Positions 32,307 through 39,903 of a stretch of DNA of 39,903 bases are shown in pieces. Positions within the stretch are counted from its first letter, which is position 1. Every line of letters begins with the position of its first letter. The position numbers and the translations under genes are program-made. Origin of the DNA: Phoronis australis (lineage: Eukaryota; Phoronida; Phoronidae); NCBI GenBank assembly GCA_002633005.1, contig NMRA01000161.1, forward strand, positions 1-39,903, given 5' to 3'. The notes below the pieces were generated by a model, which was not told the DNA's origin, did no database searches, and saw only the letters and a list, made by a program, of their open reading frames with translations.

Positions 32307-33391
32307 GACCCTGCTATCTAAAAGAAAATTCAAATGTGCTTTTCACCCTTAAAATCCGATCTTGCGTCTGAAAAGAGTCGAAAAAACATCGTAAGTACAT
32401 CTGTTCCAGCTATTCTTAGGTCACATAAGAGAGCATGTAATTACCGGATTGTCTCTCTGACAATAAAGTCAATTCGATCAATATACTCAAAGGGAAATTA
32501 AGCCAATTTGTCAAGTGCATATACGACTACTGATATTAAATTTGTCAGAAATTAACGAAGTCGAGGATACTCACTGTAGTTACCTTACAGTGACGTCACT
32601 GGGCTAATGGATGACTGAAGAGGCACTAAGCAGTTATCACTGGGTTTTGTCCGACAGTGCATACTAACTGGTTTTTTGTTGCCGCCTCACCAACTCTGTC
32701 GAAAACTCTACGTACAAGCAAAGTAACTGAGGTCATTTAACCTCACAACCGCCACGCATGACCACAGAAACTTTACTCAGTCTCATACTGTATTCTTGGT
32801 TCTTTCACTTCCGGCACCGAAAAGGAAGCAAGGATCCGAAAAAGGTAGCTAAACCCCCCGAAAATTGCCACTTTTCAGCCCCAAACCACCTTTTCGTGGA
32901 TATTGGCATTGTTTTACGGAAAGAAGCGTTAGATTCCGAAAGGGAATTCCCACAGATTCCACAAATGTAGTAAATTGATGCTATCCTATGATGCTTTGAA
33001 ACTGTAAGTTATTATTTTGATAAATTAGGTGACTATGTTGAACTCACATTGTATAGAGCAGTGAAAAAGATTTGTCTTATGAAAATTATTTAGGTAAGGT
33101 GACAGAATTGCTCTCACGAGCCTCCGAGTATCCGCTCATGTTTTGGTAGTAGAAAAGGTGGTTAGGGAACAGAGATATTGTGAAACGTGTCTCTGTGGAG
33201 AAATTGAAGAATATAATTTTCCTGATGTATGTCAGGTGTTGGAGGATTTGAGATTAAACATGTTGCCTTCTTATTAGCATTGAAAATCGTACTGTCGAAC
33301 ATATGCTCGCTCGTTCACAGAGTAATGACAGCGTGTTGCTCATTTAACAATTTAGGAAAATTTGTCATTACTAGAGTTAGTTTCATTTAAG
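32307..33391 (+). repeat. 1.09-kb duplicated block, copy 2
   Basis: Begins immediately after the N at the same base as copy 1 (GACCCTGCTATC) and reaches the same end word (AGTTAGTTTCATTTA) before unique sequence resumes with AGTTGTCC. Roughly 1% divergence fits two alleles rather than an old duplication. Confidence 0.9.
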
Positions 33392-33651
33392 TTGTCCAAA
33401 ATTTGTGCATACGTGTATGTACTTTTAAAAGCACAGGATCAAACTTGTTTACATGTATTTTTGACGTCAACAATCTATTTTTAGATGATATTTACCTCGA
33501 TGGTTCTGCGGTCAATGCAATCTGAGGTTACATCGTAACAGCAATGATTAGGTAATATTCTGTGTTGTTTTAAGCCAATAGTAAAGTAAGTGTATTATTA
33601 TAATTTGGGCAGAAGTCTGGAAAATACTCAGATGGAATTTGGTAGTAGAAG

Positions 33652-34090
33652 CTACTGTGTACAGAAGAAATTGTACAACAGAGCCAAGAGGATCTTGGCA
33701 AGGGCAAGGGTTAACGAATAGGAAGTTAACTAAGAGCTTGCCACTTGAACCGTGGGTAGCAAGATACTGCCCGCAAGTGTTGCGTCACGGGGGACTGTGA
33801 CCAGCAAGAGGAATAGTGGGTAGCCGAATACTGCCTACACAAGTTGTGTCACGAAGGACTGCGACCAGCAAGTACACTGTTGCAGTACAGTGTGAGTTAG
33901 TTTGAGGATCAACCAACAGGACTGTCATCCAACAGGTTGTATAGCAGATAAGACGTTTGGTTATTTATAGAAGTCATCCTTACAGAGGGAGCTAGCGTAG
34001 TTTCTCTTCTTCATTGTTAGTGTACTTAATTAACAACAGATTTCACTTGTTTTAGTTACTGGTTGTCATATAATAAATCTTTTACTGGAT
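33652..34090 (+). mobile_element. LTR-like block (possible solo LTR)
   Basis: In order: a 64-bp tandem repeat like the enhancer repeats of a U3 region, a TATA-like TTATTTATAG at about 33961-33970, then AATAAA at 34072-34077. This matches U3-R-U5 order, but I cannot define TG...CA ends or a target duplication, and no gag/pol frame lies next to it. It could also be ordinary promoter/terminator-like sequence. Confidence 0.3.
33752..33879 (+). repeat. 64-bp tandem repeat, two units
   Basis: Units begin GTGGGTAGC at 33752 and 33816. Both have ATACTGCC, then GT-GTCACG, GGACTG-GACCAGCAAG. They differ at several positions. Confidence 0.8.
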
Positions 34091-35237
34091 TTAATCATTC
34101 TTTCTCCACCCATGCACAACCACAAAGCATGTCTACCTTTTAAACGTACCCACAGTCAACTTCTGACAACGGTTTCACCACATGGTGACTGCTGCTCGCG
34201 TTTTCGTCACTCGTGAATCCAGTGCAGTTCATGTCGTACCTTCGTAAATTGTTATAAGAAACGGGATGCTTTCTTGACCACTCTTATGAGCCAATCAGTG
34301 GCCGGTGAGTCCAAGAGCTACACGTAGACCAGTATTAATAAGAAACGACTGATTTTACCCGCGTCGCTGAGATCCCAAAAATCAAATGAAAGATGAATCA
34401 ATAGATCAAGTTGGTTTTTAGAAAGTAAAGCGAGAGCACTCATGCCAATAAACGGGTGTGAATCAGTTTCGTTGATTTTAATCACAATACGAAAAAAATC
34501 ATAATATTATGTGTGTTATTATATGTTGAGTTTATGAGAAACGATTCGTTTCTTTCACATCAATGATCGGGATATTCCATTATCCGGTATGACAACAAGT
34601 TGGGTCCACGGTACTAGATTTACCTGCCCGCGCACCAATTTCTTCTCTCACGACCGCTATTCCCCTCTCTCGGACTGAAACTCTTCCCTCCCACACCCTC
34701 ATTTCGCATTTCGCGGACAGATTTCATTGCTCTTGCACAGGCCGAGTCTGCTCATTCATACACTGTATTCCTTGTAGGAGAAAGGTATTCTCTACTCCAC
34801 TTCGCATTATTTCTTCTCTACGCAAAAACCAACTGTGAACAATCACTACTTGTAAACATACTGCTAGCAATTTTCGATATCTGTTTTATATAGCATATTT
34901 GCGCTGGCAGAGAAGTCCAGGTACCCTGAATTTGGATAATAAGATAAAGATCTTCAGTTCTACTGATGTTACCATCACAAATATTCACAGTCTTAAATTA
35001 CAGAAATCCGCGTCACATTTATAAGCTTAGAATCATGAATTTTCCAAGAAAATACTCAACAAGCAATCCCCTTCTAGTAAATTTAGTTTAGGCGCACCCC
35101 TTGACCTCGTGTCATATGCAAATTAGTTCTAGTATTCAACTGTTCCAGCGGGTTTCCCTAGAAGGCGCTGAACGAAGTGCCTGGCAGTGCACACATCAAT
35201 GGACTTCTTCCACCCTAGGAACAAAATGAGAAGCTGC
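34091..35237. other. No recognised gene
   Basis: Contains a CT-rich patch near 34630-34700. I see no exons or transposon ends. Confidence 0.4.
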
Positions 35238-35443
35238 AAGTCATTTCACCTCACAAACACTTAATGCAAACAATTGCAGTCTCATATTTTTGACTCTTTA
35301 ATTTCCACCGAAATGGCAAGCAGGTTCTGATGAAAGTGGCAAAAACGCAGAATTGGTATTTTCATTAAGAAAACCACCAATTCGCTGCCAAAGCTCGACA
35401 CTATAGTTTCCGAAAGCAAATTTAATACCGAGTCCACAAATGT
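35238..35443 (+). repeat. Diverged relative of the 1.09-kb block's central part
   Basis: In order: TCATTTCACCTCACAA, TTTGACTCTTTAATTTCCACCG then AATGGCAAGCA, AAAACCACCAATTCG, TTTCCGAAAG and TCCACAAATGTG. These match 31648-31881 (TCATTTAACCTCACAA, TTCTTTCACTTCCGGCACCG, AAAACCACCTTTTCG, TTCCGAAAG, TCCACAAATGTAG). The open frame is destroyed here. Confidence 0.55.
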
Positions 35444-36411
35444 GCACCAAGAAGGTGTCATCCAATCAAATTTTGGTTTGTTTGAGGGGTACCTGTAACC
35501 GCAGCAGATTCCTCAGTCAGTGCTCTGCAACCAACATTGCTGGTAGAACTTTACGATTCACAACACGTCACAAGCGCAAGCAAACCAGATTTAGCAATGC
35601 ATATCTCAAATTTGGCCTACCCCAAGTATCCAATTTCTGGGGATTACAAATGTGACCGTGACTATACACTGAGCCTAGCTGTACAGCAACACTTCATGTG
35701 GTCGTGTCTGTATGTGGACATACATGTAATTTGCAATGGGCTAATGAAGTAAAAATGGCGCCACCTGATCAGGAGTGACTGCCGAAAGACTTGTCGGTAA
35801 ATGTTGCGAAGGGACAGTGCGAATTGATCCATTTCATGATTATGCTTCAATGGGCAAAATGCAACTATCTCAGGTATCATTTTGTCGACTCTTTTGCTAA
35901 ATGTTAACACGTCAAAAACCTATCTTGCACTGGGATGGTAATCAACGTGATTATGAAGCCGACCATCGCTCCATGTAAAACCTACATGGGAATATATCAT
36001 TGTGCTCTTACAGATGATTATTTTGTCAGCAAATGTTACTACGTGTTACAGTTGCAGATAAAACGTTTGACGTAAATTATTTCCAGACTGACATGCTTTG
36101 ATTTGTTCCGGAAGTGCCTGGTGGGCAGCCATATTGGGTACATGTACATGTACGTTTCTCTAATACAGTATCCTGTCAAGCGGCTGATAAGAGAGGGCCT
36201 GTGCTGAACCAATGCGACATGTACATTGGCAATTGATTTTGAATTTGCCCGAAATGAAGCAAAAGACCTAGTCACATGAGTCTCACAAAACAGCACTAAA
36301 ACACGGACTCGCCATGATAATTATCATTCTAGGGGCAGGAATTCTCTTTTTTTCTAGTACGTTAAACGTTGAATAGTCATAGGGTTAAACATTGGATATA
36401 ATCCAACCTGA
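35444..36411. other. No recognised gene
   Basis: Overlapping 71-85-codon frames on both strands, none with a motif. GTACATGTACATGTACG occurs near 36137. Confidence 0.4.
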
Positions 36412-36910
36412 GATGGGGGGGAGGGTACTCCCATAAGATTTATAAGGGACGTGCGGCTCAAAAAGGTGATTTTTGCAGTTTCAGGCCCCACGGAAGGTAG
36501 CCTTTCCCGATAAAATTTAAAATTCACTACGAAAGGGTTCACTTTAGGATAGAAAACTCAATGAAAGGGTCATTTTCGAACTACACAAATCTGAAATCGG
36601 TATACTTTAATTTTTTTTTACCGTAGCGGTGCACTAATTCTTTATAACATGGCATCTCTACTTAATTGTATTATTTAGGGCTCAATGGGTAAAAATTTCA
36701 TCTGTCCTTAAATCGGTACGAAAAGGCTCATGAAATTAACCTCTATAAAAAGGCGCTGTTTCTGGAACAACCCTAACGAAAGGGTAACGCTTTCATGGGA
36801 GCTCCCAACTAACGAGACCGTTTTTTGAGTCCATTCGCTCAGATGGGTGAGTTTCCTTTTTCCAGCTGCACCGCCCTTCGATCACTGATATAGTCGAGTA
36901 CCCCCCGGGT
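36412..36910. mobile_element. MITE with GGGGGGTACTCCC-type ends, about 500 bp
   Basis: The left end, GATGGGGGGGAGGGTACTCC then CATAAGATTTATAAGGGACG, and the right end GAGTACCCCCCGGGT (36896-36910) are inverted relatives. The interior repeats AAAGGGT-type words (GAAAGGGTTCAC, GAAAGGGTCATT, GAAAGGGTAACG). From memory, elements with these ends occur in many invertebrate genomes; not checked here. No coding capacity. Confidence 0.6.
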
Positions 36911-38239
36911 GGTAGGCAAAGGCCGTTACTAATCGCATGGCTAACCTCCGCGTTTTGCATTGGGCTAATTCCGCCGAGAAGTAGTGTTACCTGTATTCTT
37001 CGTCTCTGAACGATACTGACATGTTGATCATCTCTCCAATTCACCAAGTGGCAAGACCTTCTCACTTGCAAAACAGCATGTCGAAGAAATCGACGACATT
37101 TCGTGAGTCTGCTCAGAATTCGGCTAAGAAGCAATTTACACAAATGGGAAGCAGAGAAAATGAAGCCCAGCTATCAAAAGCAGAACAGTTCGTTTGGCTT
37201 TGCTATTTTGTTGCCATGCTTGTTTCATCTGAAAATATCGCATGTGGTGTAGCCTACATATAACCTGACTGGGATGGATCTCAGGCAGTTCCAGATGATA
37301 CTTAATAAAGGCCGACGAATTACCTGGACTCCCTTCTTGAGGGAGCCCCTAAACTAAAACTGCAAAACATGAAATAAATAATCCGATACGAACCATCGTT
37401 ACCTTTTACTCGCTCGGGTTGGATGTTGTGTCTACGATTAAGTTGGGACCCAGGGGCTTGATCCCGGCCGAAAACATCATCACTGTTTCCACTGCGGAGG
37501 CAACGTATACTTAATTCGCTCATTTGTCGCCAATTAAAGCCCTATGAGTTCGCGACTTATGTTACAGGTTAGCACGGATCGTGAGTCATATTTCTTAGAA
37601 GTGAGATAGTCACGGCAACTCGATGTTGTTACGCGTCAATTTTAGACACAGCAAACCATTGAATACTGGCGAGCATGCAACTTTAAACATGGTAATCCTC
37701 GCCAGCGTGAACGAGGCGCACAAATCTGCTCGCATTTTCGCTTGCGTGGCTTTGGCTCTGTGTCAAATATTTGATCGTGATGGATCGTTTAAAAATAAAA
37801 CAAGTACACTGTTGGACGCATGCTACAAAGCCTTTTACCCGGTAAATTGGCTCAGGCGAAGCTCGGCCGTCGTGATGAAGAACAAAAGCCACTACCTACG
37901 GACTCGTTCATGGTTCAGACCAAATGATCTACCGTTGATTAATTAGCTCCTTACCTCGCAATCGTTCCGCATCAAATGAATTTAGACTGACTAATGCACA
38001 CCATACTTCGAGGTCGGCGAGTTAGTCTATGAGTTAACTAGACCCGTTCATAGTGTGGACTAGAGGTTCCTATCGCCTTCAACTCGCGATTATTCGTAAA
38101 AATGACGATGAGAAAAAAAAGCAATGACTGCATGACCTGAACTCTGTTTCATATATATAAGTCTAGAGACATATGGTTTCCACAATTGGCGAATAAAAGT
38201 TAAATGAATACACTGTACCAGTGCATCACCGTCTACTGA
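36911..38239. other. No recognised gene
   Basis: Open frames at 37021-37263, 37623-37946 and the minus-strand frames opposite have no domain or splice support. Confidence 0.4.
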
Positions 38240-38410
38240 GAAATAATTTATACAAATTATCTCAATAACTAGCAGTTATGTGTATATTCTCAGAGACTGT
38301 ACTTTTCCCCATGTGAGATTTTTGTCAGAAATTGCAGTGTGGAGCGAAAGACCAAATTTCTGAGTGAAGTCGTTAGTAACTTTTCATGAAACGGATCTCT
38401 GTGCCCGGTT
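38240..38410 (+). repeat. Dispersed repeat B, copy 2
   Basis: Aligns with 17040-17215 through ATTCTCAGAGACT, GTACTTTTCC, GTGAGATTT, TTGTCAGAAAT, GTGTGGA, GACCAAATTTCTGA and CATGAAACGGATC. Confidence 0.6.
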
Positions 38411-39414
38411 GTATGAAACATTCCTAACAGGGAGACTCCACTATGTTCTTGAATTTTTCACTGCATTTGTAGAAAATGATTAATTGCCCGTTTTACGCTA
38501 TTTTATTTTCATTACTAAGTCATTTTTTGATTTGATAGCCACCGATAGTACACTCGTCGCTGAATTCTCATAACTGACATTGATGAGGCCTGGAACACGA
38601 AAAGCAGGCTAAATTACAATATTCAAAGTAGTTCTCTGTCACTGAAGCAGAGATCAAAGTGTTCACCAGGTATATTTACGCATTATTCGTAAGATTTCTG
38701 TTTATGTCCAAGCATTTTTCCTTTAGTTTCAAATTTCCAGAAAAAACGATGTGTCAAATGCTCATCACTTCTTCGAGTTCTCTTTCACAAGGCAAAGTAC
38801 GTCTCCTTATTTGGTATGACAGGAAATAGGCGTACCACATTTCCTTTATATGGAAAATGTGACCCTTGACCTTTGATGCATACAAAACAATGACGATTTC
38901 AACCAGCAGCCAGTCCGACTTCTTTGAGCGCATACGCGCGTATGTATCGAGACAAAAGAGTTAATATTTCGACTGCGTTTCAAAAATGGTAAATCTGGCG
39001 ATATTTTCTAGAAATTTATGCAAGATTCAAGGTGAATAACTTTCATGTTACCATTCCCATGAATTAGATTCGCCACGACTTTTCGCGTTCCACGCCCCTT
39101 TAAGCGAAGCCGAGAGATTTTGAAGATTGGCCACGTTTTCCGCATCGGCAAAATCGACCTAATTTGAACTTAGGAACACGAGTTATCGAAAACGGCTATG
39201 TGGATTTCACTGAAACTTATCAATTTTAATCTTTATTTATCAATCTATTAAGAGTTTATTAAAATCCCAGTTTTGTTGTACTGTGCCATAGACGAATACG
39301 ACCGCTGTTGTTTACAAACATGCCTTACGTTTTGCGAGTTACTGAATTTGGCGTCGAAACCAAGTTAAATGGATAATCGAAAATTCCTAACAGCATTTTT
39401 GATGGATTGTACTG
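38411..39414. other. No recognised gene
   Basis: AT-rich, no exons or repeats supported. GCATACGCGCGTATG (about 38931-38945) is a short palindrome. Confidence 0.4.
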
Positions 39415-39482
39415 AAACCCCCTCGACCCCACTCCCCTCGAACCACGACCCCCTCGACCCACAACCCCCTCGACCCACGACA
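39415..39482 (+). repeat. CCCCCTCGACCCAC-type minisatellite, about four units of 16 bp
   Basis: CCCCCTCGACCCCA, CTCCCCTCGAACCACGA, CCCCCTCGACCCACAA and CCCCCTCGACCCACGA follow each other directly. The strand asymmetry (almost no G on +) is marked. Confidence 0.75.
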
Positions 39483-39903
39483 TATGGCAATAGAGGTATC
39501 TGTGCGCTTTTTACATACTTCATAATCTTATTACGTCGCTGGGCGACTTTCCCATAACACATACCTACACGGGAGTTTGCTCTGGCTGAAGTCAGATGAT
39601 TGAAAACAGAAAGTGGCGTGAGAACGCCGGTGGTCTTGAATGGCGCATTGTGAGCGCGCTATCGTCATCCCTAAATCGCACAAGTCAACAGCGTGCAGCA
39701 CAGTTCCACGAGCGGCTATCAACGGCACAGTTCTAATAAACTTAGGAGAGAGTACGTTAACGTGAATGTACAAAATTTCATATTTTTATTACTTGCTTTA
39801 TATTCTATACTCGTATACAATATACTCCATATAAAGTATACCTTTTACACAGTTTGTTTTTTCAACTGTATTTACCATGGGCGGCGCAGCACTGAAAAAA
39901 GTG
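39483..39903. other. No recognised gene
   Basis: Includes an AT-rich TATACTATA-like patch at 39780-39850. No exon is supported. Confidence 0.4.

Noticed and set aside
1-39903. CRISPR arrays, bacterial operons, riboswitches
   Set aside because: No regularly spaced short repeats with unique spacers, no ribosome-binding-site spacing, and the sequence has eukaryotic gene structure throughout.

Overview
This window looks like nuclear DNA from an invertebrate animal. It is AT-rich (I estimate roughly 60% A+T) and gene-poor, with spliced exons bounded by GT/AG, polyadenylation-type signals, and many interspersed DNA transposons, MITEs and tandem repeats. I see no bacterial-style operons. Harbinger, THAP-bearing and hAT-like remnants, plus a large DUF229-type protein, fit a marine invertebrate; a lancelet or hemichordate is plausible. 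I cannot name the species from sequence alone.

Layout. 176-5257 is a decayed Harbinger-type transposon of about 5.1 kb. It has long terminal inverted repeats, a five-exon Myb/SANT-like gene on + and two recognisable transposase exons on -, facing each other, and a small hAT-like MITE sits in one Myb intron. 5258-11000 is mostly unrecognised sequence with an 84-bp direct repeat beside a single N, one MITE (8377-8620) and a short minus-strand coding-like 3' end (10507-10660). 11063-13593 holds an 82-bp minisatellite monomer family, an inverted repeat, and a 1.5-kb transposon with a THAP zinc-finger exon and TTAA flanks. The one convincing host gene is at 13912-15936 on -: a 674-residue DUF229 (alkaline phosphatase/sulfatase-fold) protein with an N-terminal signal-anchor, coded in one exon preceded by a splice acceptor.

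16-27.7 kb contains two members of one MITE family (16272-16582 and 27446-27686), a tRNA-derived SINE-like head, a possible non-LTR retrotransposon tail, and a second copy of the THAP element in opposite orientation (24864-26389). The two THAP elements therefore bracket the DUF229 gene as an inverted pair. 27999-28550 is an assembly gap. 31221-33391 is a 1.09-kb tandem duplication joined exactly at a single N, most simply two haplotypes left side by side by the assembler. Beyond it lie an LTR-like block with a 64-bp tandem repeat, a diverged relative of the duplicated block, a MITE with GTACTCCC-type ends, and a dispersed repeat shared with 17 kb.

The genes do not form a pathway. The window is one host gene in a repeat-rich neighbourhood. 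I found no convincing undescribed functional system. The best leads are the THAP/TTAA elements, the unidentified coding-like C-terminus near 10.5 kb, and the 82-bp minisatellite with its flanking inverted arms.
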